A stretch of 64,000 nucleotides of DNA from the NCBI RefSeq assembly GCF_900110925.1, contig NZ_FOFP01000014.1:62001-126000 (forward strand), written 5' to 3'. Made by a program: the position numbers and the translations under genes. Every line of letters starts with the position of its first letter. Position 1 is the first letter of the stretch. The notes under the pieces were generated by a model. That model was not told where the DNA came from, did no database searches, and saw nothing but the letters and a program-made list of their open reading frames with translations. Shown one piece after another: positions 52,065 to 59,559 of this stretch. The DNA comes from Pseudomonas cuatrocienegasensis. GTDB taxonomy: Bacteria > Pseudomonadota > Gammaproteobacteria > Pseudomonadales > Pseudomonadaceae.

Positions 52065-52119
52065 GTAGGGTGCGCTGCGCGCACCTGCGGTGGTGGGTGG
52101 TGCGCATGGCGCACCCTAC
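52065..52119. repeat. GTAGGGTGCGC-type intergenic repeat, copy 2
   Basis: Bounded by GTAGGGTGCGC and GCGCACCCTAC, about 55 bp, with a variable middle. It overlaps the last bases of liuR, whose TAG stop is inside the right arm, so insertion may have reshaped the liuR 3' end. Same family as 50808-50876. Confidence 0.88.
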
Positions 52120-52511
52120 ATGGTGGTCTCGGCCAGGGCGGCCAGGCAGCGTTCTTCGGCTGTATCCAACTCGAGCTGCATTTGTTGAATGTCCAGCAGT
52201 TGCTGCTGCAGCTGTGCACGACGTTCAGCGATCTTGCTCATAAAAGTGTGCAGCTGCTTGTGATTGCCGTGTGCTGGGTCGTACAGCTCGATCAGCTCCT
52301 TGCACTCGGCGAGGGAGAAGCCGATGCGCTTGCCGCGCAGAATCAGCTTGAGGGTGACCTTGTCTTTAGCGCTGTAGATGCGCTCCTGGCCACGTCGCTG
52401 CGGGCTGAGCATGCCTTGCTCTTCGTAAAAACGGATGGCCCGGGTGGTGATGTCGAGATCACGCGCCAGGTCGGAAATGGAGTAGGTGGGGGATGGCATA
52501 TGCACGCTCAC
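52116..52511 (-). CDS. liuR: MerR-family regulator LiuR
   Basis: LiuR controls leucine/isovalerate catabolism genes in Pseudomonas and relatives. The 131-residue protein has the MerR winged helix (YSISDLARDLDITTRAIRFYEEQGMLSPQRRGQERIYSAKDK), the LRGKRIGFSLAECKELIELYD segment and a C-terminal coiled coil. GTG at 52511 has AAAGG upstream; an in-frame ATG at 52499 would drop four residues. It lies first in the liuRABCDE run, with a palindromic operator directly before it. Confidence 0.95.
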   Translation of the reverse strand: MSVHMPSPTYSISDLARDLDITTRAIRFYEEQGMLSPQRRGQERIYSAKDKVTLKLILRGKRIGFSLAECKELIELYDPAHGNHKQLHTFMSKIAERRAQLQQQLLDIQQMQLELDTAEERCLAALAETTM

Positions 52512-52513
52512 GG

Positions 52514-52535
52514 CTTACCTTTACGTAAACGTAAG
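52514..52535. promoter_or_regulatory. LiuR operator-like palindrome
   Basis: Contains TTTACGTAAACGTAAG; the complete site reads as an imperfect dyad of CTTAC/GTAAG ends around ACGTAAACGT. MerR-family LiuR sites of this ACGTaaACGT type are known from comparative work on these pathways. The site ends 3 bp before the liuR GTG, so repression or activation would act at the very start of the gene. Confidence 0.75.
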
Positions 52536-52566
52536 CCTGCGACTGAAAGCTGTCAAGGTGGGTGCT

Positions 52567-53247
52567 TCAGGCGAGCTGTTTGATCTCGAAGACGTTGACG
52601 ATGCGCTGCAGCTTACCGTCCCACACATAGCGCAGGTGCACGCCTTGCTGGGGGATGCTGGCGGCAGGCGGGCGCAACAGCGCCGCACATTCGCCGCCGG
52701 GGTGGCGCACGCTGCGATACAACAGGCCCCAGGACTGCTGCTTGCGCAGTTGCGCCGCAAAATGCTGGGCTACGGGGTAGTTCGCTGGGTCCGGGTCGTG
52801 TAAGTGATCGTGCCCCTGGCGAATGTCATGCAGCGGTTGGACGATGCGGCAGACATAGGCGCGCAGGGTGATTTCCATGCTTGGTTCGGCCGTGGCCCGC
52901 AGAAAGCGTTCACGGTGGAAGCGGGTCTCGGCGATGGCGACCTGCAGGCTGTCGGCGCAGTAGTAGATACCGTATTGGCCGTTGGTGAAGCGGCTGACCG
53001 CACCGATATGGGTAAAGGCGGCCATCAGCGGTGATGAGCCTGGGCCGCTCACTCGATCTTCCACTGCGACATGGGCCAGATGGCCAGCCTGTTCACGCAG
53101 CCGGTCATTGGTCAAACCCTCAAGCAGGTAGGCCATTTCCAGATCGGCAGGGTCGAGCACATCTTCGAATACCGAGATTGGCGGGAAAGCACTCGACACC
53201 AGCCGATACGCGCGACGCCAGGCGGGCAGGGTGGTGGACAGGTTCAT
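52567..53247 (-). CDS. RES-domain toxin (NAD+ phosphorylase-type)
   Basis: A 226-residue RES-family toxin; characterised members degrade NAD+. Key segments: a basic N-terminal region (AWRRAYRLV), FTNGQYGIYYCADSLQVAIAETRFHRERFL (the A.AE...HRERF motif) and SWGLLYRSVRHPGGECAALLRP (the S.GL.Y.SVRHPGGEC pattern that gives the family its name). It overlaps the antitoxin gene by 4 bp and follows it, the usual order for Xre-RES modules. Confidence 0.93.
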   Translation of the reverse strand: MNLSTTLPAWRRAYRLVSSAFPPISVFEDVLDPADLEMAYLLEGLTNDRLREQAGHLAHVAVEDRVSGPGSSPLMAAFTHIGAVSRFTNGQYGIYYCADSLQVAIAETRFHRERFLRATAEPSMEITLRAYVCRIVQPLHDIRQGHDHLHDPDPANYPVAQHFAAQLRKQQSWGLLYRSVRHPGGECAALLRPPAASIPQQGVHLRYVWDGKLQRIVNVFEIKQLA

Positions 53248-53645
53248 CCGCGCACGCCGTCGAGGTAGCGGCGCACGTCGGCCAGGTCCACCACGCCGCC
53301 AGCCAACATGTGCTGCAGCGCGCTATGACCGTTGAAGGGCGCCTCGCTATTGGCTTTGCGCACCCAGGTGTAGCTCGACGGATTGTCACCGAAAAGGATA
53401 CGCAACGATTTGTGGATGCCCATCAGGTAAGACACCCGCTCCAGGGTGTCGCGCGGCAAGCGCACCTCCGGCAATTGGCGGTACTTGTACAGTGTGCTGC
53501 GACCGATGGAGCCAAGCAGAGTGGTTTGCTCCTCGACCGAGCACTGCCATTTCTCCATCAGATTGAAGAAAAACTTCAGCGCCACCTGGCCTGCCTTGGG
53601 AGAGTCGAGGTCAAGGGCGGCATCGCGAGGCTGGGCAAGGGGCAT
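53244..53645 (-). CDS. Xre/MbcA/ParS-type antitoxin of the RES module
   Basis: A 133-residue antitoxin of the DUF2384 (Xre/ParS/MbcA) class. The helix-turn-helix-like N-terminal half (VALKFFFNLMEKWQCSVEEQTTLLGSIGRSTLYKYRQ) is followed by the toxin-binding domain (LERVSYLMGIHKSLRILFGDNPSSYTWVRKANSEAPFNGHSALQHML). It neutralises the RES toxin and should repress its own promoter through the paired sites just upstream. Confidence 0.94.
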   Translation of the reverse strand: MPLAQPRDAALDLDSPKAGQVALKFFFNLMEKWQCSVEEQTTLLGSIGRSTLYKYRQLPEVRLPRDTLERVSYLMGIHKSLRILFGDNPSSYTWVRKANSEAPFNGHSALQHMLAGGVVDLADVRRYLDGVRG

Positions 53646-53655
53646 GATTTTATGC

Positions 53656-53696
53656 TCCGTATATGGAATTAAAGTTGATATTAGTCCTTATGTGGA
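53656..53696. promoter_or_regulatory. Paired TCC-N6-GGA operators of the toxin-antitoxin module
   Basis: Two inverted repeats, TCCGTATATGGA (53656-53667) and TCCTTATGTGGA (53685-53696), share the form TCC-N6-GGA with centres 29 bp apart, in the AT-rich stretch 11-51 bp before the antitoxin ATG. This is a typical layout for cooperative autorepression by the antitoxin-toxin complex. Assignment is inferred from symmetry and position. Confidence 0.65.
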
Positions 53697-53801
53697 CTGC
53701 TCGCAAATAAAGTGGGCAGTGATGGCCCCGTCGCAACAGGCGGCGGGGAACGCTGCGCAGATGGACAAATGGCTGCTTGTACAGGCTTGTCGAGAGAAAT
53801 G

Positions 53802-53813
53802 GATAGCGCTAAC
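53802..53813. promoter_or_regulatory. LacI-family operator upstream of the gntK-dctQ fusion
   Basis: GATAGCGCTAAC, part of a near palindrome with TAGCGCTA at the centre, the form bound by many LacI-family regulators. It is 52 bp upstream of the fusion gene's ATG. An identical 12-bp copy occurs inside the gene at 54432-54443. The LacI-family regulator encoded at 57837 is the likely ligand-responsive repressor. Confidence 0.75.
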
Positions 53814-53864
53814 ATCGCCCTCAACAACAAGCAGGCGCCCCATTGAGGCCGCCCAGGAGACTGC

Positions 53865-54971
53865 ATGCAGCACATTACTGCACCTGCCATTCCGGCCGAC
53901 CGTCGCACCCTGGTGATCATGGGCGTCAGCGGCTCCGGCAAGACCGAAATCAGCCAGGGCGTCGCCCACACGCTGGGCTGGCGGCATATCGAAGCCGACC
54001 AGTTCCACCCCGCCGAAAATGTCGAGCGCATGCGCGCTGGCATCCCCCTGAGTGACGATGACCGCATTCACTGGCTCGATGCCCTGATCGAGGCCATGCA
54101 GGCCAGCCAGACTGCCGGGGAGAGCTTCGTGCTCGCCTGCTCTGCCCTCAAACAGCGTTACCGCGACCGCTTGCGCGCGGCGGTGCCGGGTCTGCAGTTC
54201 GCCCATCTGGATATCGACTACGCCACTGCGCTGCAGCGTGTGGGTGGGCGCGCCGGGCATTTCATGCCGACGTCACTGGTCGACAGCCAGTTCGCCACCC
54301 TTGAGTCGCCGGCTGACGAGGCCCATGTGCTGGTCGTCGATGCTGTGCAACCGCGCGAGCAGGTGATCGCTCAGGTCTGTGCCTGGGCTCGCCGCGCTGA
54401 CACGACCGAACAGCCCGATATGGCGGAAATTGATAGCGCTAACCTGGCGGAGCCGCATGCCGATCCGATCTACGCAGGTCGCGTCGCCTCGGCCTTCGAT
54501 CGTCTGACCGATGGCCTGATGGCCGTATTGATGGGCTTCATGGTTGTCGCGGTGTTCGGCAACGTGGTGCTGCGTTACGCCTTCGGCACCGGTTGGGCCG
54601 GCGCTGAAGAACTGTCGCGGTTGGCGTTCGTCTGGCTGGTGTTCGTTGGCGTGGCCTCAAGCATGCGCCGCGGCGAGCTGATGCGCTTCAGCATGTTGCG
54701 TGATCGTTTTCCATTGGCCGCGCGTCGCCTGGTGGACTCGGCCAGTTGGCTGCTGGTGATCGCTGCCAGCCTGCTCGCCGCCATGGGCGCCTGGAGCCAG
54801 GTGGGCTATGGCTGGGGCAACGTCAGCACCGTGGTGGGTTATCCGGTGGTGCTGGGCATGCTGCCGGTGCTGGGCAGCATGGTCGCGCTGGCCGTACTGG
54901 CCCTGGTGCAACTGGCCAATGTCTGGCGCCGTGGCGCTCCCATCAGTACGCCGCTGAACAGTCTCGACTGA
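53865..54971 (+). CDS. Gluconokinase-DctQ (TRAP small permease) fusion protein
   Basis: A 368-residue two-part protein. Residues 13-178 form a gluconokinase domain: Walker A GVSGSGKT (20-27), HIEADQFHPAENVERM, SFVLACSALKQRYRD, and GHFMPTSLVDSQFATLE. Residues about 200-350 form a DctQ domain with four hydrophobic helices and the conserved GAEELSRLAFVWLVFVG segment. The linker (186-205) is short and polar. A kinase fused to a TRAP membrane subunit is unusual: both are normally separate genes. It would tether gluconate (or related sugar acid) phosphorylation to the transporter. A ribosome-binding site AGGAGA precedes the ATG. There is no stop codon between the halves. Confidence 0.92.
   Translation: MQHITAPAIPADRRTLVIMGVSGSGKTEISQGVAHTLGWRHIEADQFHPAENVERMRAGIPLSDDDRIHWLDALIEAMQASQTAGESFVLACSALKQRYRDRLRAAVPGLQFAHLDIDYATALQRVGGRAGHFMPTSLVDSQFATLESPADEAHVLVVDAVQPREQVIAQVCAWARRADTTEQPDMAEIDSANLAEPHADPIYAGRVASAFDRLTDGLMAVLMGFMVVAVFGNVVLRYAFGTGWAGAEELSRLAFVWLVFVGVASSMRRGELMRFSMLRDRFPLAARRLVDSASWLLVIAASLLAAMGAWSQVGYGWGNVSTVVGYPVVLGMLPVLGSMVALAVLALVQLANVWRRGAPISTPLNSLD
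54432..54443. promoter_or_regulatory. Operator copy inside the gntK-dctQ linker
   Basis: GATAGCGCTAAC, identical to the upstream operator at 53802, translated here as Asp-Ser-Ala-Asn (residues 190-193). The bases either side also agree (AAAT before, T after with one gap base each). It lies between the kinase and membrane domains, where an intergenic promoter would have been if the two genes were once separate. Confidence 0.7.
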
Positions 54972-55013
54972 GACCCACAACAATAACGGGCACCGCCCAC
55001 CGAGGACTCACTG

Positions 55014-56291
55014 ATGACGGTCGCTGTCTTCCTTGCTTCACTGCTGGGGTTCATGTCGTTTGGCATGCCCATCGCCTTTGCTCTGATCCTCACCGGCGCT
55101 GTGCTGATGTGGTACCTGGAGTTCTTGGACGTGCAACTGCTGGCGCAGAACCTGCTGGCCGGCGCCGATAGCTTCCCGCTGCTGGCTGTGCCGTTCTTTA
55201 TTCTGGCCGGCGAGTTGATGAACGCCGGTGGCATTTCCCGGCGCATCATCGCCATGGCGAATGCCTATTTCGGCCATTTGCGCGGTGGCCTGGGTTACGT
55301 GGCCATTGCCGCGGCCGTGCTGCTGGCAAGCATGTCCGGCTCGGCCCTGGCCGATACCGCTGCCCTGGCGACCCTGCTGTTGCCAATGATGCGTCAGCGC
55401 GGCTACCCACTGCACTCCTCGGCGGGCCTGGTGGCCGCTGGCGGCATCATCGCGCCGATCATTCCGCCGTCGATGCCGTTCGTGATCTATGGCGTGGTGA
55501 CCAATACCTCGATCAGCCAGCTGTTTATGGCCGGCCTGGTGCCGGGCCTGATCATGGGTGTGGGCTTGATTATCGCCTGGACCTTGATCGCCCGTGGCTT
55601 TACCGAGCCGACGCCGCCAAAAGCGACCAAGGAAGAACGCCGCAAGGTGCTGGTCGATGGTGCCGCTGCCCTGATGTTGCCGGTGATCATTGTCGGTGGC
55701 CTGCGCTTCGGCATCTTCACCCCGACCGAAGCCGCAGTGGTCGCGGCCGTCTATGCCCTGGCCGTATCCACCTTGCTGTACCGCGAGTTGAACTGGGCCA
55801 CGCTGATGGAAACCCTGACCCGCGCCAGCCGCACCACGGCCTCGGTAATGTTCCTCTGCGCTGCCGCCACGGTGTCGGCCTACATGGTGACCCTGGCCCA
55901 ATTGCCGGCTGAGATCGGCGTCATGCTCGGCCCGCTGCTTGATCACCCGTACCTGCTGATGATCGCCATCATGCTGCTGATGGTCGCCGTCGGCATGGTC
56001 CTCGACCTGACGCCGACCATCCTGATTCTCGCGCCAGTGCTGGCACCGATTGCCATACAGGCGGGTATCGATCCGGTGTACTTCGGCGTGATGTTCGTGC
56101 TGATCGGCTCCATTGGCCTGATCACGCCCCCCGTGGGCACAGTACTTAACGTGGTCGGTGGGATAGGGCGCCTGAATATGGAAGTGCTGGTGCGTGGCGT
56201 CATGCCGTTCTTCCTGATCTACCTGCTGATCGTCGCCCTGCTGATCGCGGTGCCTGGCATCGTCACCGTGCCGCTGGGCTGGCTGCGCTGA
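55014..56291 (+). CDS. TRAP transporter large permease (DctM)
   Basis: DctM is the ion-coupled large membrane subunit of a TRAP transporter. The 425-residue protein has about 12 hydrophobic segments and family motifs: GMPIAFALILTGA, ADSFPLLAVPFFILAGELMNAGGISRRI, SGSALADTAALATLLLPMM and AAGGIIAPIIPPSMPFVIYG, then DLTPTILILAPVL. It is 42 bp downstream of the kinase-DctQ fusion and works with that DctQ half and the DctP protein. Confidence 0.96.
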   Translation: MTVAVFLASLLGFMSFGMPIAFALILTGAVLMWYLEFLDVQLLAQNLLAGADSFPLLAVPFFILAGELMNAGGISRRIIAMANAYFGHLRGGLGYVAIAAAVLLASMSGSALADTAALATLLLPMMRQRGYPLHSSAGLVAAGGIIAPIIPPSMPFVIYGVVTNTSISQLFMAGLVPGLIMGVGLIIAWTLIARGFTEPTPPKATKEERRKVLVDGAAALMLPVIIVGGLRFGIFTPTEAAVVAAVYALAVSTLLYRELNWATLMETLTRASRTTASVMFLCAAATVSAYMVTLAQLPAEIGVMLGPLLDHPYLLMIAIMLLMVAVGMVLDLTPTILILAPVLAPIAIQAGIDPVYFGVMFVLIGSIGLITPPVGTVLNVVGGIGRLNMEVLVRGVMPFFLIYLLIVALLIAVPGIVTVPLGWLR

Positions 56292-56302
56292 TTACTCAAC
56301 CG

Positions 56303-56316
56303 CCCGGCTTGCCGGG
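56303..56316 (+). terminator. Short hairpin between dctM and dctP
   Basis: CCCGGCTTGCCGGG forms a 6-bp GC stem with a TT loop, 11 bp after the dctM stop. No T-run follows, so it is more likely a processing or attenuation hairpin than a full terminator. It could let the binding-protein message accumulate independently of the permease. Confidence 0.5.
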
Positions 56317-56357
56317 TACTCACCTCTGGCATCAACAACAATAAAAGGTACCTGTAG

Positions 56358-57371
56358 ATGAAACGTCCTCTGATCGCCGCGCTGACCGCGGCCATGCTGT
56401 GCAGCCCCTTGTTCGCCGTCACGGCCCACGCCGATGATGTCCGTTCGCGGATGATCCGCTTCGGCTATGGCCTCAACGAGAACAGCAACCAGGGCCGCGC
56501 GGCCAAGCTGTTCGCCGAGGAAGTCGCCAAGGCTTCCGAAGGCAAGCTGAAGATGCGCACCTATGCCGCCGCCAGCCTCGGCTCGGATGACCAGATGCAG
56601 AGCGCCCTGATCGGTGGCGCCCAGGAAATGATGGTCGGCTCCACCGCGACCCTGGTGGGCATCACCAAGGAAATGGCGGTGTGGGATACGCCATTTCTGT
56701 TCACCCGCGAGCAGCAGGCCGACGCCGTGCTCGATGGCCCCGTCGGTCGTAAGGTGATGGACAAGCTGGAAGAGAAGGGCCTGGTGGGCCTGGTCTACTG
56801 GGAAAACGGTTTCCGTAACCTGACCAACAATGCCCGGCCGATCACCAAGCTCGAAGACTTCTCCGGGATCAAGCTGCGCGTGATGCCCAACCCGGTGTTC
56901 CTCGAGACCTTCAAGCTGATGGGCGCCAACGCTGTACCGCTGCCGTTCTCGGAGCTGTTCACCGCCCTGGAAACCCGCGCGGTGGATGGCCAGGAAAACC
57001 CCTACAACACCATTCTCTCGTCGAAATTCTACGAAGTGCAGAAGTACCTGACCGTGACCAACCACGTTTACAGCCCATGGATCGTTACCGCATCCAAGCG
57101 CTGGTGGGATGGCCTGTCGCAGACCGAGCAGGGGATCATCCTCGAGGCGGCAAAAAAAGCCCGCGACTTCGAGCGTCAGGACACCCGTGCTGAAGCCGCG
57201 CAAGCCCTGGCTGCACTCAAGGCCAACGGCATGCAGGTCAACGAAATCAGCCCGGCAGAAGTGGAGCGCATGCGCGAGCAGGCCAAGCCAGCGATCCAGC
57301 AGGTGGTCGATACCGTCGGCCAGCCGTTGTTTGATGAGGTCCAGGCAGCGCTGGAGGCGTCCGGTTCGTAA
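56358..57371 (+). CDS. TRAP transporter substrate-binding protein (DctP)
   Basis: A 337-residue periplasmic TRAP binding protein with signal peptide (cleavage after AHA near residue 26). The DctP motifs are present: FGYGLNENSNQGRAAKLFAEEVAKASEGKLKMRTY, SEGK, and FSGIKLRVMPNPVFLETFKLMGANAVPLPFSELFTALETRAVDGQENP, in which the conserved Arg of the KLRV region binds the ligand carboxylate. Linked to gluconokinase, so the ligand is probably gluconate or a related sugar acid; that is inference. Confidence 0.95.
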   Translation: MKRPLIAALTAAMLCSPLFAVTAHADDVRSRMIRFGYGLNENSNQGRAAKLFAEEVAKASEGKLKMRTYAAASLGSDDQMQSALIGGAQEMMVGSTATLVGITKEMAVWDTPFLFTREQQADAVLDGPVGRKVMDKLEEKGLVGLVYWENGFRNLTNNARPITKLEDFSGIKLRVMPNPVFLETFKLMGANAVPLPFSELFTALETRAVDGQENPYNTILSSKFYEVQKYLTVTNHVYSPWIVTASKRWWDGLSQTEQGIILEAAKKARDFERQDTRAEAAQALAALKANGMQVNEISPAEVERMREQAKPAIQQVVDTVGQPLFDEVQAALEASGS

Positions 57372-57435
57372 CCGCCGCAGGCGCAACGGACACAGGTAAT
57401 ACGGCAGTAGATTCAACCCTTTTGCGGGGTACGTT

Positions 57436-57702
57436 AGGGTCTGTTGCCGTTTCGTTCGCGGCCGCGCCGGAGCCCGTTTTAGCGCGAGGCAAGACACGAG
57501 ATGCGAAGTTTAGTGAGCTAAATGAGCCATCGAGAAACGCAGCATCGCGCTAAAACTGGCCCGGCCCTTCGGGTTGCGCGCAAAATCTCGCCATGCGTTG
57601 TTGGAGGACTTGGCAAGGGAACAACCATTACCTGCGTCCTCCGCCTAGCCTGGCGAGATTTTTCGCGGCAACGCGGCTTGCGACGAAACGGTAACAGACC
57701 CT
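57436..57702. mobile_element. MITE-like element with terminal inverted repeats
   Basis: About 267 bp bounded by 20-bp terminal inverted repeats that match at 19 positions (left 57436-57455 begins AGGGTCTGTTGCCG; right 57683-57702 is the complement with one change). Inside are further hairpins: a TTTTAGCGCGA/TCGCGCTAAAA pair, AAAATCTCGCCA/TGGCGAGATTTT and GGAGGAC/GTCCTCC. It has no coding capacity for a transposase. It lies in the 465-bp gap between dctP and the LacI-type regulator; the rest of that gap holds only short flanks. A clear target-site duplication was not found. Confidence 0.75.
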
Positions 57703-57836
57703 TGGGCGTTCCGGCTGTTGCATGGTGCCGTCCAGGGCGGCGTACTCCGCCTTTTATTCGTTGCCAGGCAGCAGGTTTGCGGTAGGGCCATTAGAATGCT
57801 GGCCTTACGTTGACCTGCTGCCTGCCTGGAACACCC

Positions 57837-58856
57837 ATGAGCCCTCGTCGTCGCCGTACTGCAGAACGCGTCACCCTGTCTGATGTCGCCAAGGCGGCGG
57901 GGTGCTCGCTGATGTCTGCCTCACGCGCCCTGTCGCAGCCCGAGCGGGTGTCTGACAGCCTGCGCGAGCAGGTTATGCAGGCGGCGGCGGCGCTGGGCTA
58001 CGTCCCTCATCCAGCGGCACGGGCGCTGGCCAGTTCGCGCTCCAACCTGGTGGCGGTGATCATCCCCTCGCTGTCCAACTCGGTGTTCGTCGATACGGTT
58101 GAGGCCGTGCAGCGGGTGCTGATGCCGGCGGGCTTCGAGATGATGATTGGCGTCAGCCATTACCGCCCAGAAGAAGATGAGCGCCTGCTGCGCTCCTACC
58201 TGGCGCACCAACCCGCCGGCTTGTTGGTGACTGGCTTCGAGCGCAGCGATGCCGCGTGCACGCTACTGGGCAGCTGCCGTGGCCCGGTGGTGACCATGAT
58301 GGAACTGAGCGACGCGCCGGAGGACTACTGCGTTGGTTTCTCCCAGCAGGAAGCAGGCGCGGCCATGACTCGGGCGCTGATCGAGCGCGGATATCGGCAT
58401 ATCGCCTTTGCCGCTGCCCAGCTCGACCCCCGCACCCTGCAGCGGGCCGAGGGCTATCGCATGGCCCTGCAGGCCGCTGGCCGGCATGACCCAAACCTGG
58501 AACTGCTGACCCCGGCGCTGTCGTCGATTGGCTTGGGTGCCGAGCTGCTCGATCAATTACTGGCCCGACATCCGCATATCGACGCGGTATTTTTCAACAA
58601 CGACGACTTGGCCCTGGGGGCGTTGTTCCGCGCCCGTCAGCTGGAGCTGGCCGTGCCGCAGCGCCTGGCCATCGCCGGGTTCAACGACCTGCCGGCAGCG
58701 GCCTGGGTGCATCCGGCATTGACTACCGTACGCACCACCCGCGGGAAAATTGGCGAGCTGGCTGCCGGCATGCTGCTGAGTCTGATGCGTGGCGAGCAGC
58801 CGCCGGCGCGTTGCATCGACGTTGGCTTCGAGCTGGTCCTGCGCGATAGCACCTGA
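57837..58856 (+). CDS. gntR: LacI-family regulator (GntR-type) of the gluconate genes
   Basis: A 339-residue LacI-family repressor. The N-terminal helix-turn-helix (TLSDVAKAAGCSLMSASRALSQPERVSDSLREQV) and hinge (ALGYVPHPAARALAS) are followed by a periplasmic-binding-like effector domain (LVAVIIPSLSNSVFVDTVEAV; AIAGFNDLPAAAWVHPALTTVR). The ATG at 57837 is the family start. It is probably the gluconate-responsive repressor acting at GATAGCGCTAAC sites; the symbol follows from that context. The MITE-like element separates it from the transporter genes. Confidence 0.88.
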   Translation: MSPRRRRTAERVTLSDVAKAAGCSLMSASRALSQPERVSDSLREQVMQAAAALGYVPHPAARALASSRSNLVAVIIPSLSNSVFVDTVEAVQRVLMPAGFEMMIGVSHYRPEEDERLLRSYLAHQPAGLLVTGFERSDAACTLLGSCRGPVVTMMELSDAPEDYCVGFSQQEAGAAMTRALIERGYRHIAFAAAQLDPRTLQRAEGYRMALQAAGRHDPNLELLTPALSSIGLGAELLDQLLARHPHIDAVFFNNDDLALGALFRARQLELAVPQRLAIAGFNDLPAAAWVHPALTTVRTTRGKIGELAAGMLLSLMRGEQPPARCIDVGFELVLRDST

Positions 58857-58862
58857 GCCCCA

Positions 58863-58912
58863 GTCGCTACTCCCACGCTCGCCTGCGCCGCTCTGTTATG
58901 GGGAGTAGCGAC
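58863..58912 (+). terminator. Hairpin after gntR
   Basis: Arms GTCGCTACTCCC (58863-58874) and GGGAGTAGCGAC (58901-58912), perfectly complementary over 12 bp around a 26-base loop, starting 7 bp after the regulator stop. No T-tract follows, so intrinsic termination is uncertain. Confidence 0.6.
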
Positions 58913-59027
58913 GCCTTGTCATGGCTTCATAAAGCGAGGAGCAGCGCTTGCAAGCCGCAATTACCGCAAATGTATTTTCCGGCTAGACTGAAAAAGCGTT
59001 AGCCCTATAAAGCCATGTGAAAACGCT

Positions 59028-59522
59028 ATGCATGTTTATGGAATAGAAGAGCATCTCGCTAAAACTTGGCTGATGTTGGTCGGGGAGTCATTGTGCTTTA
59101 GCGCACAAGCCATCGACCATTCAGCGCTTGAGGCGCAGCACTATTTCGTCGTGACCCTGCACCCAACACCTAAGGGACATCTGGCAGGTGTTGGACTGGC
59201 AATTGCCGAGGATGATGCACGGATGCTCGCTAGTCGCATGTTCGAGGTTCCGTTGCAGGCGCTCAGCGCGGCGGATGTGGCTGATGCCTGCGCCGAATTG
59301 AGCAATATATTTGCCAGTGGCGTGCCCAGTCATTTAAGTGGCGATGTGGTGCTTGATCTCGGCCTGCCAGCGCCACTTAGTGCGCAACAGTTTTTAAGTG
59401 TCTTGGCCGCCAGTACGATCAGCGGCAGTTACATCACCCAGCAGCGTAATCACTGTATTCAGGTGATCATTTTCGAGAGTTTGGAAATACCGCCTGCCAT
59501 TGGTTGGAGTCCGCCACAATGA
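59028..59522 (+). CDS. CheX/CheC-like domain protein
   Basis: A 164-residue protein that looks like a single CheX-type domain, the phosphatase fold that acts on phosphorylated CheY-like proteins. The DACAELSNIFASGVPSHL segment (about residues 86-103) carries the ExxN pair (Glu90, Asn93) that is catalytic in CheC/CheX. A GG..G glycine-strand pattern is present before it (GHLAGVGLAIAEDDARMLASRMF). It is followed 37 bp later by a response regulator with a related C-terminal domain, its probable partner. A GGCTA...TAGCC inverted repeat at 58981-59004 precedes the gene. Confidence 0.75.
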   Translation: MHVYGIEEHLAKTWLMLVGESLCFSAQAIDHSALEAQHYFVVTLHPTPKGHLAGVGLAIAEDDARMLASRMFEVPLQALSAADVADACAELSNIFASGVPSHLSGDVVLDLGLPAPLSAQQFLSVLAASTISGSYITQQRNHCIQVIIFESLEIPPAIGWSPPQ

Positions 59523-59559
59523 AACATCAGTCAGTTCCCGCCAGCATAGGGAGAAGCCT

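Noticed and set aside
57522..57785. Open frame within the MITE-like element
   Set aside because: It spans inverted repeats and the element's right end, is Arg-rich, and has no recognisable domain.
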